DNA of 64,000 bases from Arcanobacterium buesumense (GTDB lineage Bacteria > Actinomycetota > Actinomycetes > Actinomycetales > Actinomycetaceae), in the NCBI RefSeq assembly GCF_012563545.1, contig NZ_CP050804.1, positions 930,001 through 994,000 on the forward strand, given 5' to 3'. Positions 9,867-20,198 of this stretch are shown here, piece after piece. Position 1 is the first letter of the stretch; the number at the start of each line of letters is the position of its first letter. The notes beneath the pieces were generated by a model. The model did no database searches. It saw nothing but the letters and a program-made list of their open reading frames with translations, and was not told the DNA's origin. Made by a program: the position numbers and the translations under genes.

Positions 9867-12743
9867 TTAGAGTGTTCCGGCACTGGTGAGAATCGGTTTG
9901 AGGAATCGCCCAGTGTGGGATTCTTCCACGCGTGCAATATCTTCTGGTGTGCCTTCAGCGATAACGCGACCGCCGCCCTTTCCGCCTTCAGGGCCAAGAT
10001 CGATTACCCAGTCGGCAGATTTGATGACGTCAAGGTTATGTTCAATAACGATAACGGTATTGCCTTTATCGGTGAGTGATTGCAGCACGCTGATAAGCTT
10101 GCGGACATCTTCAAAATGCAGGCCAGTAGTGGGTTCGTCAAGAACATAAACGGTTCGCCCGGTGGAACGACGATGCAGTTCGGAAGCGAGTTTGACACGT
10201 TGCGCTTCACCGCCAGAAAGCGTTGTTGCCGGTTGGCCGAGCCGAATATATCCCAAGCCAACGAGTTCAAGCATCTCTAAGTATTTCGCGATTCGCTGGA
10301 CATTGCCGAAGAATTCGCGAGCCTCAGAGATCGTCATGTCAAGAACTTCAGCTACATTCTTGCCCTTGTAGTGTACTTGGAGAGTTTCACTGTTGTACCG
10401 TGCACCACGGCAAACTTCGCATGGTACGTAAACGTCGGGCAAGAAGTTCATTTCGATCTTGATCGTTCCATCACCAGAGCAGGCTTCGCACCGGCCGCCT
10501 TTGACGTTGAACGAGAAACGCCCTGGGCCGTATCCGCGAACCTTTGCTTCTTGGGTTTCGGCGAACAGCTTACGGATCGGATCCCACATGCCGGTGTAGG
10601 TGGCAGGATTGGATCGTGGCGAACGCCCAATCGGTGATTGATCGACGTGCACGACTTTATCAAGTTCTTCCAATCCGGTGACTTTCTTATGCCGGCCAGG
10701 CAAGGAACGTGCACGGTTGAGCTCGTTTGCCAACACCTTGTACAAAATAGAGTTAACCAGGGTGGATTTTCCCGAGCCAGATACGCCGGTTACTGCGGTG
10801 AAAACTCCGATAGGGAATTTGACAGTGACGTTGTCGAGATTGTTTTCGGTAGCTCCGGAAACCGTGATCTGGTTCTTCTTGACGATTTTCCGGCGTTCGG
10901 TTGGCACCACGATGGCGCGCTTTCCGGTGAGGTACTGCCCGGTGATCGAGTTAGGCGATTGAACGATATCGGCTGGTTTACCAGAGAAGACAATCTCTCC
11001 GCCATGTTCACCAGCTCCAGGGCCGATATCGACTAGCCAGTCTGCCTGCCGGATCGTATCTTCATCATGTTCGACGACGATGAGCGTATTGCCCAGGTCG
11101 CGCAACCGGTTGAGTGCTTCAAGGAGTTTTTCATTATCACGTTGATGAAGGCCAATAGAGGGTTCATCGAGAACGTAAAGCACGCCAACAAGACCGGCAC
11201 CGATCTGGGTAGCCAGACGAATACGTTGCGCCTCACCACCAGAGAGCGTTCCAGCTGCGCGTGAGAGCGTGAGATAGTCAAGGCCAACGGAAACGAGGAA
11301 AGTTAACCGTTCGATGATCTCGCGAAGTACTTGCTGAGCAATTTTGCGCCCACGCTCATCGAGATCAATATGGGTGACGTATTCGAGGGCTTCCCCGATA
11401 GGAAGGTCGGTTAGCTGAGCAATATTGAGATCACCGACGCGCACTGCTAGAACTTCCGGGCGTAATCGTGCACCGCCACAAACAGGGCAGGCAACTTCAC
11501 GCATAAAGCCAGCAAACCGTTCTTTAGACCACTCGGATTCAGTCTCATTGTGCTTGCGTTTCACAAAATTCAACACGCCTTCGAAACCGGAGGAATATAT
11601 CTTCTCCCGGCCCCACCGATTGCGGTACTTCATTTTGACTTTGAAATCCCGGCCACGCAAAATCGCCTCTTTTACTTCCTTGGGAAGTTTCTTCCACGGG
11701 GTGGTGAGCTTGAAACCCATATCCTCAGCAAGACTGGCGAGCTGACGTTGATAGTAATCTCGGGCGCTCGCTGATGCAGTCACTGACCACGCCAGAATAG
11801 CGCCATCTTCAATCGATAGTGATTCGTCAGGGATGACGAGTTCGGGATCGACCTGGAGTTTGAAACCAATGCCGTCACATTCCGGACAAGCACCATAGGG
11901 CGCGTTGAATGAGAATGTGCGCGGCTCAATTTCTTCAAGTTCAAGTGGATGATCATTCGGGCAAGATCGTTGTTCAGAAAAGCGACGTTCTTTATATGGA
12001 TCGTCGGCTTCACGATCAACGTATTCAATAACCACTACGCCTTTTGAGAGGCGTAGGGCATTTTCAACCGAATCATTTAACCGAGAGCGGATACCATCAC
12101 GAATCGCTAAGCGATCCACGACAACATCGATATCATGCTTATAGGTTTTCGCTAACGCAGGTGCTTCGTCAAGACGGTAAACAGTGCCGTCAATACGAGC
12201 GCGCGAATAGCCATCGGTTTGTAGCTGTTTGAGCAGTTCAAGGTGTTCGCCCTTGCGGCCGCGAACCACCGGCGCCAAAATATGGATACGGGTTTTATCT
12301 TCTTCTTCGAGCAGCCGATTGACTATCTGTTCTGCTGACTGCGCTTCAATTAATGCCCCGCATACCGGGCAATACTGCGTGCCAGCGCGTGCGTAAAGCA
12401 AACGCAAGTAGTCATAGACCTCGGTGATCGTTCCAACGGTAGACCGCGGATTGCGGTTAGTGGACTTCTGATCGATCGAAACAGCCGGTGAGAGTCCTTC
12501 AATGAAATCAACAGCCGGCTTATCCATCTGGCCTAAGAACTGGCGCGCATACGATGACAACGATTCAACATAGCGCCGTTGTCCTTCCGCAAAAATAGTA
12601 TCGAACGCTAAGGACGACTTACCAGAACCCGACAGGCCAGTGAACACAACCATCTTGTCACGCGGGATATCCAGCGTGACATTACGAAGATTATGTTCTC
12701 TCGCACCTTGAATATGTATTGAATCATGCACATCTAAGATCAT
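9867..12743 (-). CDS. uvrA: Excinuclease ABC subunit A
   Basis: Damage-recognition ATPase of nucleotide excision repair. It has two ABC ATPase modules (Walker [10 protein letters not shown] near the N-terminus and GVSGSGKST in the second half), two signatures (LSGGEAQR) and Zn-finger Cys pairs ([19 protein letters not shown]). The open frame extends to 12815, but I place the start at ATG 12743: the protein then begins just before the family start ([14 protein letters not shown]), GGAG lies upstream, and overlap with the divergent gene at 12806 is avoided. This gives 958 residues, the usual length. Confidence 0.95.
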   Translation of the reverse strand: MILDVHDSIHIQGAREHNLRNVTLDIPRDKMVVFTGLSGSGKSSLAFDTIFAEGQRRYVESLSSYARQFLGQMDKPAVDFIEGLSPAVSIDQKSTNRNPRSTVGTITEVYDYLRLLYARAGTQYCPVCGALIEAQSAEQIVNRLLEEEDKTRIHILAPVVRGRKGEHLELLKQLQTDGYSRARIDGTVYRLDEAPALAKTYKHDIDVVVDRLAIRDGIRSRLNDSVENALRLSKGVVVIEYVDREADDPYKERRFSEQRSCPNDHPLELEEIEPRTFSFNAPYGACPECDGIGFKLQVDPELVIPDESLSIEDGAILAWSVTASASARDYYQRQLASLAEDMGFKLTTPWKKLPKEVKEAILRGRDFKVKMKYRNRWGREKIYSSGFEGVLNFVKRKHNETESEWSKERFAGFMREVACPVCGGARLRPEVLAVRVGDLNIAQLTDLPIGEALEYVTHIDLDERGRKIAQQVLREIIERLTFLVSVGLDYLTLSRAAGTLSGGEAQRIRLATQIGAGLVGVLYVLDEPSIGLHQRDNEKLLEALNRLRDLGNTLIVVEHDEDTIRQADWLVDIGPGAGEHGGEIVFSGKPADIVQSPNSITGQYLTGKRAIVVPTERRKIVKKNQITVSGATENNLDNVTVKFPIGVFTAVTGVSGSGKSTLVNSILYKVLANELNRARSLPGRHKKVTGLEELDKVVHVDQSPIGRSPRSNPATYTGMWDPIRKLFAETQEAKVRGYGPGRFSFNVKGGRCEACSGDGTIKIEMNFLPDVYVPCEVCRGARYNSETLQVHYKGKNVAEVLDMTISEAREFFGNVQRIAKYLEMLELVGLGYIRLGQPATTLSGGEAQRVKLASELHRRSTGRTVYVLDEPTTGLHFEDVRKLISVLQSLTDKGNTVIVIEHNLDVIKSADWVIDLGPEGGKGGGRVIAEGTPEDIARVEESHTGRFLKPILTSAGTL

Positions 12744-12792
12744 ACCGACCGTCTCCGACACGTTTCCATACCAGTTTTCCGTGAGCACAACG

Positions 12793-12798
12793 TAAGAT
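12793..12798 (+). promoter_or_regulatory. -10 element TAAGAT, leaderless start
   Basis: TAAGAT ends 7 nt before the ATG at 12806 and no Shine-Dalgarno is present, so transcription probably begins at the start codon. Confidence 0.55.
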
Positions 12799-12805
12799 AG
12801 TACAC

Positions 12806-13084
12806 ATGAGTACATTTGCTGTTATTTATACATACGATTCTGCCCAAACTGATCTCACTACCGAGATACGCCCACGTCACCGTGAGTTCTTAAAAATGCT
12901 CTTCGATAGGGGCGCGCTCAAAGCTTCTGGTCCAATGGCAGGAGGACGTGCGCTGATCGTCGTCGACGCCGAATCAGAGGATAAAGCACGGGAGCTACTC
13001 GCCGATGACCCGTTCAACAAAGCTGGTGTACTTGCCAACGTCGAAATTGCTGAATGGACTGTCGTCTACGGACCATGGGAGTAA
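12806..13084 (+). CDS. YciI-like (YCII domain) protein
   Basis: Small 92-residue protein of the YCII/DGPF superfamily, a ferredoxin-like fold with a conserved His; roles are mostly unknown, with a few members acting as dehalogenase-like enzymes. It shows the family pattern [20 protein letters not shown], then [20 protein letters not shown] and a C-terminal WTVVYGPWE. It is divergent from uvrA and followed without a gap by the symporter gene (GTG 2 nt after its stop), suggesting one transcript. A leaderless promoter precedes it. Confidence 0.85.
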   Translation: MSTFAVIYTYDSAQTDLTTEIRPRHREFLKMLFDRGALKASGPMAGGRALIVVDAESEDKARELLADDPFNKAGVLANVEIAEWTVVYGPWE

Positions 13085-13085
13085 T

Positions 13086-14018
13086 GTGCGCAAAGATCCG
13101 CTCATTATCGGGATAATTCTTGCGCTCTGTGCTGGATTATTTATCCCGTTTTCACGAGAGATTGCAAACGGCTTTGGGATCGCCGCTGATATCGGAGTTG
13201 CGCTCGTTTTTCTCCTGTACGGAATGCGGTTACCTACGCGCGAGGTTCTGAGCGGTTTAGCTAACGTTCGTTTACAAGGGTCGATTCTGTTTGCGACGTT
13301 TGTGATTTTCCCGTGTATGGGTTGGGCGGTTGCAACACTTGCTTCTCCCCTGCTCGGCCCAGAACTGGCCCGTGGGATTTTTTACCTGTCATTATTGCCG
13401 TCTACGGTTCAATCCTCGGTGACCTTTGTGTCGATTGCGAACGGTAATGTTGGTGCCGCAATCGCTGCTGCAACCTTATCGAATATCGCCGGGATGTTTA
13501 TCACTCCAGTTTTAGTTGCAGTTTTCATGAGTGTTTCCGGAGCAGATACTGGCGGGTTTGGCTCGATTATGGTCAAACTGCTGTTGCCGTTTATTGCCGG
13601 GCAACTTGTGCAACCCTGGTTTGGCGGGTGGATGCGTGCCCGGCGTGACTTGACCAAGACTACCGATACGGGCGCAATTATTTTAGTGGTTTTGACGGCG
13701 ACGACGGTGGCAACTCTCGACGGCTCATGGAGCGTTATCACGGCCTATTCGTTGGTTGTCCTTCTGATCGTGTTGGCGCTTTTCCTGGCGTTGATGTTGG
13801 CGCTAACGTGGTTCGGATCGCTCGGCCTAACGAGGAAAGACCGGATTGTGGTGCTGATGTGTGGTTCTAAAAAGTCCTTGGCTACCGGGCTACCGATGGC
13901 CAATGCCTTATTCCCTGCGTCTGTTGTTGGAACGATCGGAATCCCGTTAATTATTTTCCATCAATTGCAGTTGATGGTGTGCGCTGTGATAGCTCGCAAA
14001 TTAGCTCTCAAGGGCTGA
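13086..14018 (+). CDS. Bile acid:sodium symporter-family membrane protein (SBF-like)
   Basis: Membrane protein of the BASS/SBF-like superfamily (YfeH/Rch1 type), whose substrates in bacteria are mostly unknown. The open frame extends back to 13005, inside the YciI gene; GTG 13086 directly after that stop fits better and gives 310 residues. About ten hydrophobic segments are visible, with the loop CGSKKSLATGLPMANALFP, typical of SBF-like proteins, before the last helices. No specific substrate can be assigned. Confidence 0.85.
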   Translation: MRKDPLIIGIILALCAGLFIPFSREIANGFGIAADIGVALVFLLYGMRLPTREVLSGLANVRLQGSILFATFVIFPCMGWAVATLASPLLGPELARGIFYLSLLPSTVQSSVTFVSIANGNVGAAIAAATLSNIAGMFITPVLVAVFMSVSGADTGGFGSIMVKLLLPFIAGQLVQPWFGGWMRARRDLTKTTDTGAIILVVLTATTVATLDGSWSVITAYSLVVLLIVLALFLALMLALTWFGSLGLTRKDRIVVLMCGSKKSLATGLPMANALFPASVVGTIGIPLIIFHQLQLMVCAVIARKLALKG

Positions 14019-14092
14019 GTACATCTAACTTGCCGTTCAGTATCTAAATGAACAGGGATTTATCCAGCACTCCTCTGAAGGTGGCATGAACC

Positions 14093-14404
14093 ATGCAAAC
14101 TATGCGTTCTTTCTTAGTACGCTGTAGCGCTCCCGCGATAACGTTGGGACCAGATGATTCCTTTCTAAGGCCGGAACCGTATTCTTTCGTGCATGTACCA
14201 CGCCATGAGATTGAAAGGTTATTTCGAGCCAATCTCCCATCACTGTGCTTCGATTCCGATCTGTCAATAGTTCTCTCACAACCGATTTATGGTGATCGCA
14301 TCTATCTGTCGTATAGTTACGCAACAGCCAAAAATCTCCAGGACACATTAGCGGACGTCTATCCAATATCGCCTAACGATCCGCTGCCTATAGGCTCTCT
14401 ATAA
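14093..14404 (+). CDS. Hypothetical 103-residue protein
   Basis: I do not recognise this ORF. It fills most of the 388-bp space between the symporter gene and terC. In its favour are AAGGTGG 8 nt before the ATG and a protein-like composition with alternating hydrophobic segments in the second half. Against it are two minus-strand ORFs across the same bases and no domain. It may be a small accessory gene or a gene remnant. If it is not a gene, this stretch holds nothing else I can identify. Confidence 0.4.
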   Translation: MQTMRSFLVRCSAPAITLGPDDSFLRPEPYSFVHVPRHEIERLFRANLPSLCFDSDLSIVLSQPIYGDRIYLSYSYATAKNLQDTLADVYPISPNDPLPIGSL

Positions 14405-14407
14405 GAA

Positions 14408-15448
14408 CTAGTGTTCAGCCCGAAGTCTGCGTGCTCCAATAATGGAGGCCACCACGGTCACAATAATGATGCCTAGGATGATGCCTACCGAGACACCTGG
14501 TGTCGGTTCGGTAATTGCGGTGAGCATATCGTATCCGTGGAAGGCGTGGAGCAGAAGCTTCAAGCCGATGAATCCGAGGATTGCCGCCAAACCGTAGTGC
14601 AAGTAGATGAGGCGATCGAGTAAGCCATCGACGAGGAAGAACAACTGGCGCAAACCAAGCAACGCAAACGCGTTCGATGCGAACACGATAAACGGCTCCT
14701 TCGTCAACCCAAAGATTGCTGGAATCGAGTCAAGAGCGAACAGCAAATCGATCGTCCCAATGGAGATAATGCAAATAAGCAGCGGAGTAAGGAAAGTTTT
14801 TCCTTGGGAGCGGTGGAATAGCTTATCGCCAACGAACCCAGCTGTCACAGGGAATACTCGAGAAATAAAGCGGGTCAGCGCAGTCGGTTTATACTCATCA
14901 TCTTCTTTAACACCATTTTTGCGGTCACGTGCTTCTTGTAAACCGTCCAAGACCTGCTTGGTTGCGGTGTAGACCATCCACACACCGAAAGCGAAGAACA
15001 CCCAGATGAATTTTTCAACAAGGGCCGCGCCGATCATAATGAAGATAAATCGCAAGACAAGGGCAATAATGATGCCCCACATCAGTACTTTTTGCTGGAA
15101 TTTCCGAGGTACTTTAAAGGCTGCGATAATGATAATAAAAACAAAGATGTTATCGAGCGAGAGTGAATACTCGGTGATATAGCCGGCGAAGAATTCAGTG
15201 GCGAACCGGCCACCGTGGCGGAAGTAGGTTGCGATACCGAAAAGTACAGCAAGCGAAACATAAACTCCGGTCCAGCGTGAGGCTTCACCAATGGTTGGCT
15301 CATGAGCTTTACGCACATGTCCGAGAAGATCAAAAAGAATCAATGCAACAACGAATACTCCAAGAAGTACCCATTCCCATGCATGAACCACCATGGTTGG
15401 ATCAGCAGAGGACGAGTTTGCAACAGTTACAAGCATAGAGTTAAGCAA
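14408..15448 (-). CDS. terC: TerC-family membrane protein (Alx-like, Mn2+ exporter candidate)
   Basis: TerC/Alx-family integral membrane proteins are linked to Mn2+ export and metal loading of secreted proteins. About nine hydrophobic segments are visible, with the family motifs EYSLSLDNIFVF and FALDSIPAIFGLT, each carrying the conserved acidic pair. The start is taken as TTG 15448 (346 residues) because AAAGG lies 6 nt upstream; ATG 15436 is the alternative and lacks a well-placed ribosome-binding site. The leader holds a yybP-ykoY type riboswitch, the known Mn2+ sensor of this gene family, which supports manganese handling as its job. Confidence 0.9.
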   Translation of the reverse strand: MLNSMLVTVANSSSADPTMVVHAWEWVLLGVFVVALILFDLLGHVRKAHEPTIGEASRWTGVYVSLAVLFGIATYFRHGGRFATEFFAGYITEYSLSLDNIFVFIIIIAAFKVPRKFQQKVLMWGIIIALVLRFIFIMIGAALVEKFIWVFFAFGVWMVYTATKQVLDGLQEARDRKNGVKEDDEYKPTALTRFISRVFPVTAGFVGDKLFHRSQGKTFLTPLLICIISIGTIDLLFALDSIPAIFGLTKEPFIVFASNAFALLGLRQLFFLVDGLLDRLIYLHYGLAAILGFIGLKLLLHAFHGYDMLTAITEPTPGVSVGIILGIIIVTVVASIIGARRLRAEH

Positions 15449-15475
15449 AGTTAGCCTTTCGGTTCAGAACATGAC

Positions 15476-15576
15476 CGAAGGTCTCTTCCCGCCATCTCTA
15501 ATGAGAGTAGTGGCCTCGGCCCGGGCTAAGCAGCCGCGATGACGAACCGATATTTCGTGGGAATACTCCCCTTCGC
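15476..15576 (-). ncRNA. yybP-ykoY family Mn2+ riboswitch upstream of terC
   Basis: On the minus strand the element opens with GCGAAGGGGAGUA and closes with AGACCUUCGG, matching the P1 helix and GGGGAGUA loop of the yybP-ykoY aptamer. An internal UCGUCAUC and a CCCGGG segment fit the second conserved region. The 3' half of P1 (CCUUCGGU, 15481-15474) can instead pair with ACCGAAAGG (15463-15455), which contains the terC Shine-Dalgarno. Metal-stabilised P1 would therefore free the ribosome-binding site: a translational ON switch. Confidence 0.85.
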
Positions 15577-15653
15577 TATTTCTAGCTTACGCGAGAGTAG
15601 CTAGAAGGTAACATCTTAGGCGTTATGATATCGCGCTCAGTTCGCGACAAGCA

Positions 15654-17705
15654 CTATTGAGCTTGTTTGATGGCACGTAACTCACGCTTAACATCTTCGA
15701 TTTCGTCGCGTAACCGGGCAGCGAGTTCGAACTGTAGGTGTTCGGCAGCAACGTGCATCTGTTCGCGCAGATCTTGAAGTAGTTGCTCAATTTCAGCACC
15801 ATCTTGAGGTAATCGTTCGGCAACTGACTTTTCTTTGCGATACCCGCCGTCTAGCAATTCGCCAGTCTCAAGATCTTCACGGGCGAGCATGTCAGTCACG
15901 TCGGCGATCTTCTTCCGCAATGGTTTCGGATCGATGCCGTGCGCAGTGTTGTATGCTATTTGCTTTTCGCGACGGCGGTTGGTTTCGTCGATCGCCTCAC
16001 GCATATTTGGTGTTATCGAATCGGCGTACATGTGTACTTGCCCAGATACGTTTCGAGCTGCACGTCCAATGGTCTGAATGAGCGCTGTCGTAGAGCGCAA
16101 GAAGCCCTGCTTATCGGCGTCGAGGATCGCAACAAGTGAGACTTCTGGTAGGTCCAAACCCTCACGCAACAGGTTGATACCCACTAATACATCGAATTTG
16201 CCCATGCGTAGTTCACGCAACAGTTCAACGCGCCGTAAGGTATCGACGTCGGAATGCAAATACTCAACCTTGACCCCGCGTTCGGCAAGATAATCGGTGA
16301 GGTCTTCGGCCATTTTCTTGGTTAACGTGGTAACCAAAACTCGTTCATCACGATCGACGCGGGCACGTACTTGTTCGAGCAGATCGTCGATTTGGCCTTT
16401 TGTTGGCTTAACAATGATCTCTGGATCTACTAGGCCGGTAGGTCGAATAATTTGTTCGACGTATCCATCAGAAAGTTCCATCTCATATTTAGCCGGTGTT
16501 GCTGAGAGATAAACAGTCTGACCGATTCGTTCCAAGAACTCCGCGAATTTCAGTGGCCGATTATCCATTGCGGAAGGCAGGCGGAATCCGAAATCCACAA
16601 GGGTGCGCTTGCGGGACATATCCCCTTCGTACATGGCACCAATTTGCGGTACCGTCACGTGCGATTCGTCAATAATCAACACAAAATCCTCAGGGAAATA
16701 ATCGAGCAAGGTATTCGGAGGTGTGCCTGGGCCACGACCATCAATATGCCTCGAATAATTCTCGATACCCGAGCACGTTCCGATATTGCGCATCATCTCT
16801 AAATCGTAGGTGGTACGCATCTCGAGCCGTTGAGCTTCCAGTAGCTTATCTTGATCGCGTAACTCTGCTAGGCGCTCAGCTAATTCTTCCTCAATAGAAG
16901 CAATTGCACGTTTCATGCGTTCTTCACCAGCAACATAGTGGGAAGCAGGGAAAATATGAGCATGGTCGGTTTCGCGCACCACATTGCCAGTTAGCGGATG
17001 CAGTAAGGCGATGGATTCAATCTCATCGCCGAAAAATTCGATCCGGATAGCGAGCTCTTCATAAACTGGAATGATCTCCACAGTATCGCCGCGTACCCGG
17101 AATGTGCCACGGGTGAACGCCATATCGTTGCGCGTATACTGCATCGTCACGAACTGCTTAAGTAACGCATCGCGGTCGAGTTCTTGCCCAACATGGACGT
17201 CCACCATACGATCAACGTATTCTTGCGGCGTTCCCAAACCATAGATACACGAAACAGAAGCCACCACGACGGTATCGCGCCGCGTAATCAACGAATTGGT
17301 GGCCGAGTGGCGCAACCGCTCAACTTCGTCGTTAATGGAGGAATCTTTTTCAATAAACGTATCAGTTTGCGGCACATAGGCTTCTGGCTGATAGTAGTCG
17401 TAGTACGAAACGAAGTACTCGATGGCATTGTTGGGTAACAATTCCCGGAATTCGGCAGCCATTTGGGCGGCGAGGGTTTTGTTTGGCTCGATGATGAGTG
17501 TGGGGCGCTGTATTTGTTCGATCAACCATGCAGTGGTTGCTGATTTTCCAGTTCCGGTTGCGCCCAACAAAACGATATCTTTTTCCCCGGCGTTAATCCG
17601 CTCAGCGAGTTCCGCAATTGCGGTGGGCTGATCGCCGGACGGAGTGTATTCAGAGATAACTTCGAATGGTGCTTCTTGACGCACAATATCAGTAACAGGA
17701 CGCAT
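15654..17705 (-). CDS. uvrB: Excinuclease ABC subunit B
   Basis: DNA-loading helicase-like subunit of nucleotide excision repair. The 683-residue protein has Walker A GATGTGKS (about residues 48-55), the beta-hairpin region [20 protein letters not shown], the DEAD-like LIIDESHV, helicase motifs including QTIGRAARN, and a C-terminal UVR motif ([15 protein letters not shown]) for UvrC contact. The start at ATG 17705 fits family members. terC follows after 205 bp with its own riboswitch, so uvrB is probably monocistronic. Confidence 0.97.
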   Translation of the reverse strand: MRPVTDIVRQEAPFEVISEYTPSGDQPTAIAELAERINAGEKDIVLLGATGTGKSATTAWLIEQIQRPTLIIEPNKTLAAQMAAEFRELLPNNAIEYFVSYYDYYQPEAYVPQTDTFIEKDSSINDEVERLRHSATNSLITRRDTVVVASVSCIYGLGTPQEYVDRMVDVHVGQELDRDALLKQFVTMQYTRNDMAFTRGTFRVRGDTVEIIPVYEELAIRIEFFGDEIESIALLHPLTGNVVRETDHAHIFPASHYVAGEERMKRAIASIEEELAERLAELRDQDKLLEAQRLEMRTTYDLEMMRNIGTCSGIENYSRHIDGRGPGTPPNTLLDYFPEDFVLIIDESHVTVPQIGAMYEGDMSRKRTLVDFGFRLPSAMDNRPLKFAEFLERIGQTVYLSATPAKYEMELSDGYVEQIIRPTGLVDPEIIVKPTKGQIDDLLEQVRARVDRDERVLVTTLTKKMAEDLTDYLAERGVKVEYLHSDVDTLRRVELLRELRMGKFDVLVGINLLREGLDLPEVSLVAILDADKQGFLRSTTALIQTIGRAARNVSGQVHMYADSITPNMREAIDETNRRREKQIAYNTAHGIDPKPLRKKIADVTDMLAREDLETGELLDGGYRKEKSVAERLPQDGAEIEQLLQDLREQMHVAAEHLQFELAARLRDEIEDVKRELRAIKQAQ

Positions 17706-17762
17706 ACCTCAAGCCTACCGGTTAGCTCCGACAATATTCGATACCTATCGCTACCAGCTTTA

Positions 17763-17783
17763 CAGGTAACGAGGTGTTACCTG
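17763..17783. repeat. 8-bp inverted repeat between uvrB and the MFS gene
   Basis: CAGGTAAC and GTTACCTG flank a 5-nt loop. It could be a weak terminator for the minus-strand MFS gene or an operator in the uvrB promoter region. Confidence 0.35.
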
Positions 17784-17859
17784 CTGACTGTAGGCTCCTA
17801 GAAATCGTAATCGACCAGGGTTGAATACTTATTAATAGGTGGTTCCGCTTGAACACCTC

Positions 17860-19100
17860 TTAGTGCCCTGCCGGATCATTCCGATCAGAGAGGTTACGGG
17901 TGGAATACGTGGCAAGGGCGACAACGAGACAAAAACTAACCGACAGTACAGCCGAAAGTAGGAGATACGTTCGAGAGAACCCAAGGGCGTCCAACACAGC
18001 TCCGATCACCGGATCTACCGCGATCGTCGCAGCCTCGTCGAACATCGCCACGATGGATAGCATCGTTGTGCGATACTTGTCAGAAATCACCAGATTAACT
18101 TGTTCATCGATGAGGATAAAGAAAACTGATGCCAACCCAGACAACAAAACAAACGACCCTGCACCTATCCAAGGCGTTGAAGGCATGGTCACACTCACTG
18201 CGACCAAGAAAAGAATCACTAAACCCATAACAGTGAGAACACGCAATCGCTCGTGGTCCGTTGAGCGCTTGAGCCGATCAGTATTTCGCACTGCAAGCCA
18301 CTGGACGATCTTCCCGATCACCAATACGATTCCCAAGTTTCGAACCTCAAGACCGCGTTCTTCCAAGAACGGCCCAAGATACGTCGAGTAATTTGACACT
18401 GCAATCATGACTATCGTCGAAGCGAGTGCAAGCGAAACAAAGAGGCTATGATTTCTTATTACCCCCGCGACACGGCGAATTACTGTGCCCAGTTTATGCG
18501 CTCCGTGACTGGATTGATCGGCTTTAGAAGATTCCGAAGATAACTGGTCATGCAAACGCAGACGTAAAAACACGCCAGCAGCTGCGATATAGCAAGCCAC
18601 ACTCATCCACAGCGGTAGGTTGGTGCGCCATGAGAACAGTATCGGTCCAACCACACTTGAAGTCATGGAAAACAATAAGGTCACCGATCCGACGGCTGAC
18701 CGGCTCTTCAAATAGTCATCTAGTCATCTTCCATCCCCAATCGCTTGTGCTCTTGGAAAAGCCAGGCACTGTCAGCACCAGAAGAAAGCGCAAGGCCGGC
18801 GCCAATGACGAGTTCAGAAAGATAAACTGCTGGCAACGCGTCGAATACGGCAAGAACACTGACACCAAGCGCGATCAATCGGGATCCGAAAGCTAATGCA
18901 TACTTTTGTCCAAATCTATCGGCAAGACGTCCCATAGGTACCTCAAATAAAAGAGATACAACAGCCCCAAACGAATTAAGAAGCCCGATCTCTAGATATG
19001 AAAGTCCCTTCGCCTGAAGAATCATCGTCATCAAAGGCCATGCCATAACTGAAGCGATCAGGCATTTAGCAATCAAGTATCCACCGAAAAGGACGAGCAA
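17860..19100 (-). pseudogene. MFS transporter disrupted by an 8-bp tandem duplication
   Basis: Two adjacent minus-strand frames make one major facilitator protein: residues 1-126 (19100 to 18720) hold the first helices with the motif GRLADRFGQK, and the rest (to 17860) holds the later helices. The first frame stops at TAG inside two exact tandem copies of TAGTCATC (plus strand, 18713-18720 and 18721-18728). Removing one copy joins the frames as GMEDDYLKSRSAVGS with no other change. The 5' end is also doubtful: the first frame begins with TTG at 19100, while GTG with GGGAG lies about 20 nt upstream in another frame. The transporter is off as sequenced; substrate unknown. Confidence 0.85.
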
Positions 19101-19241
19101 CGGAACGCTTGGGTATCTTCACAGAAGCTCTCCCATCTTCACCTCAATCAGAACTTCCACACACCGAGGATTATGCACCATTCGGGGCTTGCGTACGATA
19201 TTCGAGCGCTATCGCTACGAGCATCACCTACAGATCTGTTG

Positions 19242-20087
19242 CTACCAGCTCAGTGTGTAATGCTCAGCAGGGTTAGCCGTCGTCGCTTGGCGAGAACCGG
19301 TGAGGATCCAGCCGGCGTCGAGTAAGGTGTCTGCACCAGGATTAGCCCGTAGTTTGATATGTGTTCCTTGTATTTCGACAACGTCGCAACCAAGGTTTCG
19401 TAATCGACTGGCCTGAAGATGCGTATCACTTCGAAATATTACATTTTCGATGGGATTCGTCAGTTCACTAACGCGTTCTTGGCTAAGTGCCCAGTCATAA
19501 GGTATTACCCAAGTATCCCAAAGTTTTTCAGCTAATGAGACGAATTCATCTTGAGTCGTTGAGTTTGTGACAACGACATCGGATATTGCGGTTCGCGTCA
19601 TCTCTCCTGGTTGAGAATTGATTCGGCTTTTCGCTTGAGCTAGGCTCATCCCACGGTTGTCAACCATGCGAGCGATCCGAACGTGGTCAGGGGTATGGAT
19701 AGTCATCGTGGCCATAAACGAAAACTGATTTGCGCTGCCAACCAGCAGTGGAACGTCGTAGACGACGATTTGGCTCGGATGAGCGGTACGTAGTTGTGCG
19801 GATACTTCACGTGCGATATAGGGGTGAATGATTGACTCGAGTTGTTGGCGTGCAGCGGAATTGGAAAACACGAAAGAGGCAAGTGCTCCACGGTCAAGGT
19901 GTCCGTCTGCACGCAGTACACGCGGACCGAAGGTGCGCCCTATTTGGTCTAAGGCTTTTGTGCCAGGGGCAACGACGTCGCGGGCAACCTGATCGGCGTC
20001 GATAACCATTGCGCCACGGGTGGCGAAAACGTGCGTCAGCGTGGACTTTCCTGACGCAATACCACCGGTTACTGCAAGTTTGAGCAT
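19242..20087 (-). CDS. coaE: Dephospho-CoA kinase with C-terminal extension
   Basis: Last step of coenzyme A synthesis: ATP-dependent phosphorylation of dephospho-CoA. The P-loop GGIASGKST is at residues 8-16, followed by DADQVAR, YDVPLL and the lid region RMVDNRGMS. The frame is open further upstream to a TTG at 20126, but ATG 20087 matches the family N-terminus (LKLAVTGG). The kinase domain ends near residue 200; a further ~85 residues are present that I do not recognise. Mycobacterial CoaE also has a C-terminal extension (GrpB/UPF0157), but this one is shorter and shows no obvious match. uvrB-coaE-rpsA-polA order is roughly as in mycobacteria. Confidence 0.92.
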   Translation of the reverse strand: MLKLAVTGGIASGKSTLTHVFATRGAMVIDADQVARDVVAPGTKALDQIGRTFGPRVLRADGHLDRGALASFVFSNSAARQQLESIIHPYIAREVSAQLRTAHPSQIVVYDVPLLVGSANQFSFMATMTIHTPDHVRIARMVDNRGMSLAQAKSRINSQPGEMTRTAISDVVVTNSTTQDEFVSLAEKLWDTWVIPYDWALSQERVSELTNPIENVIFRSDTHLQASRLRNLGCDVVEIQGTHIKLRANPGADTLLDAGWILTGSRQATTANPAEHYTLSW

Positions 20088-20198
20088 GTTAGCGCACGTC
20101 CACTGAAGAACGCACTCCCCTTTCAATAACGCAAATAAATCGTTACCTATTTAGGTTATCGTATCTGTGCCCAGTTATCTATGTTCAACGCGGCCTGG

